9,294 nt of DNA from CAVYPR01 sp052145775. Its GTDB lineage: Bacteria; Actinomycetota; Acidimicrobiia; Acidimicrobiales; RAAP-2. Location: NCBI GenBank assembly GCA_052145775.1, contig JBKQNY010000133.1, positions 1-9,294 of the forward strand, in the 5' to 3' direction. The notes below the pieces were generated by a model. The model saw only the letters and a list, made by a program, of their open reading frames with translations, was not told the DNA's origin and made no database searches. A program made the position numbers and the translations under genes. Below are positions 1 to 6,384 of this stretch, one piece after another (within the stretch, counting starts at the first letter, position 1; each line of letters opens with the position of its first letter).

Positions 1-1193
1 CCCCGCACCTCCCAGATGCCGTCGTCGGGCTGCTTCCACCCGTCCTCGAGGAACTCGATCAGCTTGGACTGGAGATCCCAGATGGCCCGGCTGTGCACCC
101 CGTCCACCTGGCACGCCTCGTAGAGGGCCGACATGACCTCGCCGTAGACGTCAAGCTGGAACTGGCCGGAGGCCGCGTTGCCGACCCGCACCGGTGCCGA
201 CTGCTCGTAACCGGCCAGCCAGCCCACCTCCCACTCGTCGAGGCGGCGCTCGCCGCCGGCCCCGTACATGATCTGCAGCTTGGACACGTCACCCGCCGTG
301 CAGCGCAGCAGCCAGTCGCGCCACGCCATCGCCTCGTCGTGGTATCCGCCGCGAATCAGGGACTCGAGCGTCAGGGTGGCGTCGCGCAACCAGCAGAAGC
401 GGTAGTCCCAGTTCCGGTTGCCGCCGAGGGCCTCGGGCAGTGACGTGGTGCCGGCGGCCACGATGCCTCCGGTCGGCTCGTACGTGAGAGCCTTCAACGT
501 GATCAGCGAGCGCAGGACGGCGTCGGAGAACTCCCCCTCGTAGGTGCAGGTCTCCGACCAGCTCCTCCAGAAGACCTCGGTGTGGACGACGGCGAACCAC
601 GGGTCCACCGGCCGCGGCGGCGCCTCGTGCGACGGGTACCAGGTGAGCAGGAACGGGAGCTGCTGGCCCTCGTCGATGGTGAACTCCGCCACCGTGCGCA
701 GCCCCTCCCCGTGGGTGTCGGCCCGGGTCCACAGGGCCACGGCGTCGGGTCCGACAGTGGCCGTGAGCAGGTGTTCGTGGTGGGTGACCCAGGGGATGGC
801 GTCGCCGTAGTCGAAGCGCACGCAGAGCTCCATGCGCACCGGCACCGAACCGCGTACCCCTTGCACCACCCTCACGACCTGTGGGTACTCCTCGCGGATG
901 GGCATGCAGTCGGTGACCCGCACCGTGCCGGCGGCCGTGTCGAACTCGGTGTCGAGCACCAAGGTGCCGGGACGGTAGCTGCGGCGGGTGGCGGTGACGG
1001 TGCCATCGGGCCCGGCCGGGGCGATCCGCCAGAAACCGTTGTCGTCGGTGCCGAGCAACCGGGCGAAGCACGCGCTCGAGTCGAAGTGCGGGAGGCACAG
1101 CCAGTCGATCGAGCCGTCCGAGCCGGCCAGGGCCACGGTGTGGAGGTCGCCGATCAGGGCGTACTCCTCGATCGGCAGCGGCACGGCCGCCAT
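1..1193 (-). CDS. GH15 family glycoside hydrolase (trehalase/glucoamylase-like), C-terminus cut by window edge
   Basis: Glycoside hydrolase family 15 enzyme, probably cytosolic, cleaving alpha-linked glucose from trehalose or a glucan by an inverting mechanism. The visible 397 residues begin with the family N-terminal beta-sandwich signature (PIEEYALIGDLHTVAL, then DGSIDWLCLPHFDS at about 26-39) and lead into the (alpha/alpha)6 domain with NWDYRFCWLRDA at 261-272. The window ends just inside GIWEVR (392-397), where family knowledge places the general acid Glu (E395). The general base lies beyond the edge. Family members are about 600 or more residues, so roughly a third is missing. The ATG at 1193 is the only usable start: reading back in frame one meets the TGA of the upstream MarP-like gene after nine codons. 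No clear ribosome site precedes it, so coupled translation with that gene is plausible. The closest remembered pattern is mycobacterial GH15 trehalase. No signal peptide is visible. Substrate cannot be fixed from sequence alone; glucoamylase or glucodextranase activity is possible. Confidence 0.93.
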   Translation of the reverse strand, partial: MAAVPLPIEEYALIGDLHTVALAGSDGSIDWLCLPHFDSSACFARLLGTDDNGFWRIAPAGPDGTVTATRRSYRPGTLVLDTEFDTAAGTVRVTDCMPIREEYPQVVRVVQGVRGSVPVRMELCVRFDYGDAIPWVTHHEHLLTATVGPDAVALWTRADTHGEGLRTVAEFTIDEGQQLPFLLTWYPSHEAPPRPVDPWFAVVHTEVFWRSWSETCTYEGEFSDAVLRSLITLKALTYEPTGGIVAAGTTSLPEALGGNRNWDYRFCWLRDATLTLESLIRGGYHDEAMAWRDWLLRCTAGDVSKLQIMYGAGGERRLDEWEVGWLAGYEQSAPVRVGNAASGQFQLDVYGEVMSALYEACQVDGVHSRAIWDLQSKLIEFLEDGWKQPDDGIWEVR

Positions 1194-1220
1194 TCTTGCA
1201 GTCGGTGGTGTGAAGACGCT

Positions 1221-2393
1221 TCAGCCTTCGGTGCAGGCCCCGGTTGTCACCGGGGCGGTGCGGAGCGACGCCTCGTCCACGCGTTTCAGCACGCCGGGGG
1301 AGGTCAGCGCGTAGCCGATCTTCGCTGTGACCGTTGAGCGGGAGAAGACGACCCCGATCACGTGGCCGTCGGCGTCGACGATGGGGCCGCCCGAGTTGCC
1401 GGGCTCCACGACGGTGTCGAGCTGGTACACCTGGCGGACCACCGAGCCCTGGTTGTAGATGTCGCGACCCGAGGCGGTGATGACGGTGGCCACACCGGCT
1501 GGCCCCACCGTGAGTGGACCGTTCTCGGGATAGCCGATGACCGCCCCCTGGGTTCCTCGGTTGACCACCCCGGGGGAGATGGCGAGGGCGGGCCCGAGGG
1601 GCGCGCTGGTCCGAAGCACGGCCAGGTCGTAGGCAGGGTCGAAGAGCACCGGGGTCGCCATGAACGTGGCGGCGCCCACCTGCACCTGGGTTGCGTCCTC
1701 ACCGGCGACCACGTGGGCGTTGGTCACCACCAGTCCCGGGCCTGCCACGAACGCCGACCCCTCCTGCAGGTAGCCGCAGGCCTGCCCGAGCACCTTGACG
1801 ACGGAGCGGGAGTCCGAAGCCGCCATGGCGGCAGCGGCACCCTGTGACGGCAGGGCCACCGGGCCCGCGGTTGTCGGGGCCAGTTGGGCGAAGACCGAGG
1901 GGAAGCCCGGGGTGGCCAGGAAAGACTGCACGTTGGCGAAGACTGTCGGCACCGGCGGCATGACGTTGTCGACCGCACGCAGGACGTCGGAGCCCTGTAT
2001 CTGCGAACCCAGCCAACCGGTGGGAGCCTGGGCCACGACGTTGGCCATGAGCCAGGCCGAGAGCAGGACGGCTGCGCCGGCCACCACCACCCCGAGCCCC
2101 GCGTCGAGCGCGCCGAGGTGCCACCGGCGCAGCGTCCCGTTGGTCCAGTTCCCGATCACCCGGCCGCCGACACCGAAAAGGGCGGCCGACCCGAGGACGA
2201 GCGCGAGGGTGACGGAGGTCTTGAGATTGCCGGCGTGCATGGAAGCCACCAGCCCCACGGCCACGAGCGCCCCGACGGTCATGCCAAGCAGAAAGCCGCC
2301 GAAGGTGAGCACCTGCGTGATGGCTCCGAGACGGAGACCTTGGATGGCCGCCGCGATAACCACCACGATGAGCACGATGTCGAGCACGTCCAT
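1221..2393 (-). CDS. marP: MarP-like membrane-anchored trypsin-type serine protease (CvpA-like N-terminus)
   Basis: Complete 390-residue protein with the MarP layout: four predicted membrane segments (about 5-22, 28-50, 61-80, 98-122) in a CvpA-like N-terminal part, a linker to about 195, then an extracytoplasmic chymotrypsin-fold protease domain. The triad is visible: His227 in TNAHVV, Asp256 in DPAYDLAVL and Ser334 in GNSGGP. Two cysteines flank the domain, Cys206 and Cys387. They are spaced like the pair that forms the activating disulfide in mycobacterial MarP (known there as C214/C395, with triad H235/D264/S343). By family knowledge MarP resists acid and oxidative stress and processes the cell-wall hydrolase RipA; the same role here is inference. 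The ATG at 2393 begins directly with the first membrane helix and is the first start in the frame. A TACCCT hexamer ends 8 bases upstream, so the mRNA may be leaderless. The GH15 gene follows after 27 bases. A generic HtrA-like protease is less likely because no PDZ domain is present. Confidence 0.94.
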   Translation of the reverse strand: MDVLDIVLIVVVIAAAIQGLRLGAITQVLTFGGFLLGMTVGALVAVGLVASMHAGNLKTSVTLALVLGSAALFGVGGRVIGNWTNGTLRRWHLGALDAGLGVVVAGAAVLLSAWLMANVVAQAPTGWLGSQIQGSDVLRAVDNVMPPVPTVFANVQSFLATPGFPSVFAQLAPTTAGPVALPSQGAAAAMAASDSRSVVKVLGQACGYLQEGSAFVAGPGLVVTNAHVVAGEDATQVQVGAATFMATPVLFDPAYDLAVLRTSAPLGPALAISPGVVNRGTQGAVIGYPENGPLTVGPAGVATVITASGRDIYNQGSVVRQVYQLDTVVEPGNSGGPIVDADGHVIGVVFSRSTVTAKIGYALTSPGVLKRVDEASLRTAPVTTGACTEG

Positions 2394-2401
2394 CCGGTCC
2401 G

Positions 2402-2407
2402 AGGGTA
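2402..2407 (-). promoter_or_regulatory. Candidate -10 element of the MarP-like gene
   Basis: On the minus strand the hexamer TACCCT (TAnnnT form) ends 8 bases before the ATG at 2393. That spacing puts a transcription start at or next to the A of the ATG, which would give a leaderless mRNA. No purine-rich ribosome site is visible in those 8 bases, which agrees with this reading. No convincing -35 box is seen about 17 bases further upstream. This is pattern evidence only. Confidence 0.4.
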
Positions 2408-2541
2408 GACGACCGCCCCCCCGACGCCGGCTGCAGGGGGCCTTGAACGCCCCGATCTCGGGCGTGCACCCGGACGGACGCGCCCCATCACGCGTTCGTC
2501 ACAATGCGACCGAGACAGGACTCCGGCCGCACCGGCGGTGC

Positions 2542-2547
2542 TAGAAG
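2542..2547 (+). promoter_or_regulatory. Candidate -10 element of the LLM oxidoreductase gene
   Basis: TAGAAG lies 6 bases before the GTG at 2554. The match to TAnnnT is imperfect at the last base, but the position mirrors the hexamers in front of the protease and acyl-CoA dehydrogenase genes. The 6 intervening bases (TGCCCC) contain no ribosome site, so a leaderless start is the simplest reading. No clear -35 box is seen. Confidence 0.3.
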
Positions 2548-2553
2548 TGCCCC

Positions 2554-3429
2554 GTGCAGATCGGGGCGGTCTTCCCGCAGACCGAGATCGGGGCCGACCG
2601 AGGCGCCATCGCCGCGTTCGCGCAGGCCGCCGCCGACCTCGGCTACCGCCACCTCCTCGCCTACGACCACGTCCTGGGCGCCGACCCCGCGGTGCACGCG
2701 GGGTGGTCCGGCTTCTACGACGTCAACGACACCTTCCACGAGCCGCTGCTGCTCTTCTCCTGGCTGGCCGCCACCACCCCGCTCGAGTTCGCCACCGGCA
2801 TCCTGGTCGCCCCCCAGCGCCAGACCGCCCTCCTGGCCAAGCAGGCGGCCGAGCTCGACCTCCTGTCGGGCGGCGGCCGGCTCCGCCTCGGCCTCGGGAT
2901 CGGTTGGAACGAGGTCGAGTACGAGGCCCTCGGCCAGCCGTTCGAGCACCGCGGGGCCCGGCTCGAAGAGCAGATCTCCCTCCTGCGGCGGCTGTGGACC
3001 GAGCAGAGCGTCACCTTCGAGGGGCGGTTCCACACCGTGACCGGGGCCGGCATCGCGCCGCTTCCGGCAACCCGGCCCATCCCGGTGTGGCTCGGCGGGG
3101 CGGCCCCGGCCGCGTTGAGGCGGATCGGCCGGCGGGCCGACGGGTGGTTCGCCATGCTGGGGCCCGGCCACGGCCTCGAGGAGGCCCTCGAGGTGATCGC
3201 CGACGCCGCGGTCGGTGCCGGGCGCGACCCCGCCCAGATCGGCCTGGAGGGCCAGGTTCGCTGGTCGGCGCAGGATCCCGAGCGCGCCGGGCGCGACGCC
3301 GAGCGCTGGGGACTCGCCGGCGCCACCCACCTCACGCTCAACACCATGTCCTCGGGGTGCGTCACGGTGGACGACCACATCTCGGCCATGGCGGCCGCGG
3401 TGCCCCAGCTGGCCGGATCGGCCGGGTAG
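2554..3429 (+). CDS. LLM-class F420-dependent oxidoreductase (TIGR03619/Rv2161c-like)
   Basis: Complete 291-residue luciferase-like monooxygenase-fold protein, expected to be a cytosolic TIM-barrel hydride-transfer enzyme using deazaflavin F420 (possibly FMN). Visible hallmarks are the N-terminal strand IGAVFPQTEIG (3-13), LLAYDHV (34-40), the barrel segment TGILVAPQRQTALLAKQAAELDLLS split across 81-105, the signature GLGIGWNEVEYEALG (113-127) with FEHRG just after, and PIPVWLGG (176-182). Length and motif order fit the subfamily whose members are usually annotated as probable F420-dependent oxidoreductases; the substrate is unknown. The GTG at 2554 is the earliest in-frame start and gives the usual N-terminus. 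The stop (TAG) is 5 bases before the next gene, so the two are probably co-transcribed. F420 use is inferred from family; an FMN-dependent monooxygenase is the alternative. Confidence 0.93.
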   Translation: MQIGAVFPQTEIGADRGAIAAFAQAAADLGYRHLLAYDHVLGADPAVHAGWSGFYDVNDTFHEPLLLFSWLAATTPLEFATGILVAPQRQTALLAKQAAELDLLSGGGRLRLGLGIGWNEVEYEALGQPFEHRGARLEEQISLLRRLWTEQSVTFEGRFHTVTGAGIAPLPATRPIPVWLGGAAPAALRRIGRRADGWFAMLGPGHGLEEALEVIADAAVGAGRDPAQIGLEGQVRWSAQDPERAGRDAERWGLAGATHLTLNTMSSGCVTVDDHISAMAAAVPQLAGSAG

Positions 3430-3434
3430 CCCCC

Positions 3435-4349
3435 GTGGACCCCCGAACCGCCGGGCCGCCGGCCGGGTGGTATCCCGACCCGGCCGGAGGCGGCGGCCTC
3501 CGCTGGTGGGACGGCGTGGGCTGGACGTCGACCACCTCGCCCGCCTCACCGGCACCGCCCGGTGGCTCCGCCACCCCCTCGGCGCCTTCGTCGGGATCTC
3601 CGGCCGGCCCGTACCCGGGGACTCCGTACGCGGGGGGCTCGTACCCGGGGTACCCGGCGGGCCCGTACCCGACGTCATCGGTCCCCGCGGCCCTCCACCC
3701 GACCGACGCCCACCTCCTCCTCAACGCCCGGGCACTGGTCGACCGCGAACAGCGCATGACCAACTGGGGGCGCTGGGCGCTGGTGGGTATGGCCGTGGCG
3801 TCGGTCGCCGCGGCGGTCGTGGCCGCCGCCAACTGGTCCCACCTTGCCGCCTTCTTCCACTGGTACCGGGTCGTGTTCGACGCCTCGCGGGCCGGGGCCA
3901 CACCACCGCCCCTGCCGAACCGTGCCAGGCTGCCGCTCGTCGTCGACCTGCCGGGGTTCGCCCTGCTGGCCTCGGAGATCTTCTTCGTGGTCTGGCAGTT
4001 CCGGGCGGCCACCGCCGCCCGGGCCCTGGACATGCCCGCCCGGCGCTCCCCGCGCGCCGGGGTGATCCTGTGGTTCATCCCCGTCGCCAACCTGTGGTGC
4101 CCCTACCAGGCCGTCAGGGACTGCCTCCCGTACGACCATCCCGAACGGAGCACGGTGCTGGGCTTCTGGCTGGCGCTGGTGGCCGGCGAGCTGTGCGGCG
4201 GGGCCGGCGTGGTGGTCGGCGTCTTCTCGCGGCCGGCGGGCATCGCGCTCATCGTCGTGGCGGCCGTGTTCTGGTCGGTGGCGGTCGTGGCTGGGCGGCG
4301 GGTGGTCCAGGCGTCGATCGACGTCCACCGCAGCATGGCCGGCGGTTAG
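3435..4349 (+). CDS. DUF2510-DUF4328 membrane protein
   Basis: Complete 304-residue membrane protein of unknown function. The N-terminus is a DUF2510 motif, AGWYPDPAGG...LRWWDGVGWT (10-31), a short Trp-rich module common at the ends of actinobacterial membrane proteins. A Pro/Gly/Ser/Tyr-rich linker (about 35-85) with repeated PYPG-like units follows. The rest looks like DUF4328, with predicted membrane segments near 112-132, 166-189, 207-222, 240-264 and 267-287 and the recognisable stretch LWFIPVANLWCPYQAVRD (212-229). The GTG at 3435 is chosen because the DUF2510 motif normally sits at the very N-terminus and nothing upstream in the frame fits. It starts 5 bases after the LLM stop with no clear ribosome site, so translation probably depends on coupling. 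The function of DUF4328 is not known; I offer none beyond membrane location. Confidence 0.88.
   Translation: MDPRTAGPPAGWYPDPAGGGGLRWWDGVGWTSTTSPASPAPPGGSATPSAPSSGSPAGPYPGTPYAGGSYPGYPAGPYPTSSVPAALHPTDAHLLLNARALVDREQRMTNWGRWALVGMAVASVAAAVVAAANWSHLAAFFHWYRVVFDASRAGATPPPLPNRARLPLVVDLPGFALLASEIFFVVWQFRAATAARALDMPARRSPRAGVILWFIPVANLWCPYQAVRDCLPYDHPERSTVLGFWLALVAGELCGGAGVVVGVFSRPAGIALIVVAAVFWSVAVVAGRRVVQASIDVHRSMAGG
3611..3670 (+). repeat. Short imperfect repeat encoding the PYPG-type linker
   Basis: The ten-base unit GTACCCGGGG occurs at 3611-3620 and 3641-3650, with a shortened GTACCC at 3665-3670. It lies inside the DUF2510-DUF4328 gene and encodes Tyr-Pro-Gly units of the flexible linker. This is protein low complexity rather than a separate element; such repeats can change copy number between strains. 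Confidence 0.6.
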
Positions 4350-4375
4350 CGGGCGGCCGCTCCGTCGCGCAGAAG

Positions 4376-4381
4376 TAGCCT
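4376..4381 (+). promoter_or_regulatory. Candidate -10 element of the acyl-CoA dehydrogenase gene
   Basis: TAGCCT (TAnnnT form) ends 8 bases before the ATG at 4390, in a 40-base gap after the DUF4328 gene. As with the protease gene, this would place the transcription start at the start codon. The intervening CTCTAAGCG-like bases (exactly TCTCAAGCG from 4381) hold no good ribosome site. It would also make the dehydrogenase/SDR pair a transcription unit separate from the LLM/DUF4328 pair. Confidence 0.38.
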
Positions 4382-4389
4382 CTCAAGCG

Positions 4390-5610
4390 ATGTTCGAGTG
4401 GACCGAAGACCAGCTCGCCATCCGCGACGCTGTGCGGCGGTTCGTGGCCGAGGAGATCGCCCCGAGGGTCACCGAGCTCGAGCACGGCGACGTCCCGCCC
4501 TACGACGTCATCCGCAAGTTCTACGCGACGTTCGGTCTGGACCAGCTGGCCCGGGAGGGGTTCAAGCGGACCCTCGAGCGCAGACAGACCGGGGCCGAGG
4601 CGACCCCGCGCCGCCCGGGCGACAGCCAGGCGGCGATGACCCTCATCCCGATCGTCGAGATCTGCCACTACTGCCCGGGCATCGTCACTGCCCTCGGGGT
4701 GAGCACGGGTCTGTCGGCCGGCACGATCATGAAGCGGGGCACGCCCGCCCAGATGGAGCGGTGGGCGCTCGACCTGCTCACGATGGAAAAGGTCGGGGCC
4801 TGGGCCATCACCGAGCCGGGCTCAGGTTCCGACGCCTTCGGCGGGATGACGGCGAGCGCCCGTCGGGACGGCGACGGCTACGTGCTGAACGGCTCGAAGA
4901 CCTTCATCACCAACGGCCCCCACGCCGACACGGTCGTCTTCTACGCCAAGCTGGACGACGGCGGCGATCCGCGCACGCGCCCGGTGCTCACCTTCGTCCT
5001 CGACCGCGGCATGGAGGGGTTCGAGCAGTCCAAGCCGCTGCGGAAGATGGGCCTGCACTCCTCGCCCACCGGCGAGCTCTTCCTGACCGACGTCCAGGTC
5101 GGGCGCGACCGCCTCCTCGGGGAGACCGAGGACCAGGGCGCAGGCGGGGGTCGACAGAGCGCCAAGGACAACTTCGTCACCGAGCGTGCCGGGGTGGCCG
5201 CCATGGCCCTGGGGGTGATCGAGGAGTGCCTGCGGCTCTCGGTCGACTACGCCAAGGAACGGCTCCTGTGGGAGAAGCCGATCGCCGAATTCCAGCTGAT
5301 CCAGCTGAAGCTGGCCCGCATGGAGGTGGCCCGGCTCAACGTGGAGAACCTGGTGTTCCGGCACATCGAGATGTCCGAGGCCGGCCGGAGCCTCACCCTG
5401 TCCGAGGCGTCGGCCATGAAGCTCTACTCGGCCCAGGCGGCCAGCGAGGTGGCCATGGAGGCCGTGCAGCTGTTCGGTGGCAACGGCTACATGTCGGAGT
5501 TCCGGGTCGAGCAGCTGGCCCGCGACGCCAAGGTCTTCCAGATCTACGCGGGCACCGACGAGATCCAGGTCACCCACATCGCCCGAGATCTCCTGTCGCG
5601 CCAGCGGTGA
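4390..5610 (+). CDS. Acyl-CoA dehydrogenase (FadE-type)
   Basis: Complete 406-residue FAD-dependent acyl-CoA dehydrogenase, introducing the alpha-beta double bond in an acyl-CoA and passing electrons to ETF. Domain order is normal: an N-terminal helical domain with the opening FEWTEDQLAIRDAVRRF, a central beta domain with AWAITEPGSGSDAFGGM (137-153) and LNGSKTFITNG (166-176) for flavin contact, and a C-terminal helical domain with QLFGGNGY (360-367) and RDAKVFQIYAGTDEIQ (378-393). The catalytic Glu of the usual IYEGT motif is Ala387 here. Glu265 in NFVTERAGVAAMALG instead sits at the position used as base in isovaleryl-CoA and long-chain acyl-CoA dehydrogenases, so the enzyme should still be active. 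An extra loop around 64-83 lies between N-terminal helices. The stop overlaps the SDR start. Substrate chain length is unknown; a branched or long acyl chain is suggested only by the relocated base. Confidence 0.95.
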   Translation: MFEWTEDQLAIRDAVRRFVAEEIAPRVTELEHGDVPPYDVIRKFYATFGLDQLAREGFKRTLERRQTGAEATPRRPGDSQAAMTLIPIVEICHYCPGIVTALGVSTGLSAGTIMKRGTPAQMERWALDLLTMEKVGAWAITEPGSGSDAFGGMTASARRDGDGYVLNGSKTFITNGPHADTVVFYAKLDDGGDPRTRPVLTFVLDRGMEGFEQSKPLRKMGLHSSPTGELFLTDVQVGRDRLLGETEDQGAGGGRQSAKDNFVTERAGVAAMALGVIEECLRLSVDYAKERLLWEKPIAEFQLIQLKLARMEVARLNVENLVFRHIEMSEAGRSLTLSEASAMKLYSAQAASEVAMEAVQLFGGNGYMSEFRVEQLARDAKVFQIYAGTDEIQVTHIARDLLSRQR

Positions 5611-6374
5611 CCGGCCTCTTCTCCGTCGCGGAGAAGGTCACGCTGGTGACCGGCGGGTCGCGGGGCATCGGCCTCATGATCGCCGCCGGCTTCGTCGAGG
5701 CGGGGGCCAACGTCTACATCTCCTCGCGCAAGGCGGAGGTCTGCGAGCAGGTGGCCGCAGAGCTGTCGGCGGTGGGCCGGTGCACGCCGCTGCCGGCCGA
5801 CCTGTCGACGGAAGAGGGCTGCCGCCTGCTGGCCGAGGAGCTCACCGGGAGGGAGGACCGCCTCGACGTCCTGGTCAACAACGCCGGGGCAACCTGGGGC
5901 GCGCCGCTGGCCCAGTTCGACGAAGCCGCGTGGGAGAGGGTGCTGGCCCTCAACGTGAAGGGGGTCTTTCACCTCACCAAATTCGTGCTCCCCCTGCTCG
6001 AGGCGGCCGGGTCGGCCGACGAGCCGGCACGGGTGATCAACATCGGCTCGATCGACGGCATCCATGTGCCCGTCCTCGAGACCTACTCCTATGCGGCGTC
6101 GAAGGCCGCGGTGCACCAGCTCACCCGGCACCTGGCCCGCCGGCTGGCCCCGTCGGTCACGGTGAACGCCATCGCACCCGGACCGTTCGAATCCAAGATG
6201 ATGGCGGCCACGCTCGAGGCCATCGGCGAACAGATCGCCGCGGCCGCACCCCTCCGTCGCATCGGCCGTCCCGACGACATGGCCGGGACCGCCATCTTCC
6301 TCGCCTCGAGGGCCGGCGCCTACCTGACCGGTGCCGTCATCCCGGTCGACGGCGGGATCGCCACCGTCGGCTGA
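5607..6374 (+). CDS. SDR family NAD(P)-dependent oxidoreductase
   Basis: Complete 255-residue classical short-chain dehydrogenase/reductase. Visible features are the nucleotide-binding TGGSRGIG (15-22), Ser-Ser-Arg at 39-41 after the second strand (the Arg hints at NADPH preference), NNAG (91-94), Asn116 in LNVKG, Ser148 in IGSIDG, the Tyr162-xxx-Lys166 catalytic pair, PGPF (191-194) and the C-terminal PVDGG. The start is the GTG at 5607, overlapping the dehydrogenase TGA as GTGA. No methionine lies nearby, and this start puts the first beta strand at the usual distance from the N-terminus. The overlap implies translational coupling. With the dehydrogenase it plausibly acts on hydroxyacyl or ketoacyl intermediates, but SDR substrates cannot be read from sequence; a FabG-like or RhlG-like role is equally possible. 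The 3' end is 6 bases from the convergent purU stop. Confidence 0.94.
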   Translation: MTGLFSVAEKVTLVTGGSRGIGLMIAAGFVEAGANVYISSRKAEVCEQVAAELSAVGRCTPLPADLSTEEGCRLLAEELTGREDRLDVLVNNAGATWGAPLAQFDEAAWERVLALNVKGVFHLTKFVLPLLEAAGSADEPARVINIGSIDGIHVPVLETYSYAASKAAVHQLTRHLARRLAPSVTVNAIAPGPFESKMMAATLEAIGEQIAAAAPLRRIGRPDDMAGTAIFLASRAGAYLTGAVIPVDGGIATVG

Positions 6375-6384
6375 CGGGCGTCAG
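6371..6384. repeat. Small inverted repeat spanning both convergent stop codons
   Basis: CTGAC-GGGC-GTCAG: a 5-base stem with a 4-base loop. The left arm contains the SDR stop (TGA 6372-6374) and the right arm the reverse complement of the purU stop (6381-6383). It is too short to be a convincing terminator on its own, and no T-tract follows on either strand. Confidence 0.35.

Larger units (their letters stand above)
2394..2553. other. Divergent intergenic region between the protease and LLM genes
   Basis: This 160-base spacer carries the outward-facing promoters of the minus-strand protease/GH15 pair and the plus-strand LLM/DUF4328 pair. Besides the two -10-like hexamers at its ends it holds a small hairpin, GGGGC (2437-2441) with GCCCC (2449-2453) and a 7-base loop. 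No longer inverted repeat suggests a strong operator, and no small gene is supported. Confidence 0.5.

Noticed and set aside
289..1098. Alternative minus-strand frame inside the GH15 gene
   Set aside because: The frame starting at 1193 contains all GH15 motifs. This one is Arg/His-rich shadow.
2437..2453. Small GC hairpin as a terminator or operator in the divergent region
   Set aside because: The stem is only 5 bases, there is no T-tract, and such stems are expected by chance at this GC content.
2538..3434. Upstream extension of the DUF2510-DUF4328 frame across the whole LLM gene
   Set aside because: The extension is Arg/Pro-rich and fully overlaps the LLM coding region. DUF2510 normally begins near the N-terminus, so the GTG at 3435 is the better start.
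2488..3678. Long open frame on the minus strand opposite the LLM gene
   Set aside because: It is an Arg/Gly/Pro-rich shadow of a well-supported plus-strand gene in high-GC DNA, with no recognisable motif.
3600..3680. Possible tandem-repeat regulatory element or short repeat array
   Set aside because: The repeats keep the reading frame and encode the PYPG linker of the membrane protein. There are only two full copies and no CRISPR-like spacing.
4398..5606. Upstream extension of the SDR frame through the acyl-CoA dehydrogenase
   Set aside because: The translated extension is typical frame-shadow sequence. The SDR fold begins just after the GTG at 5607.
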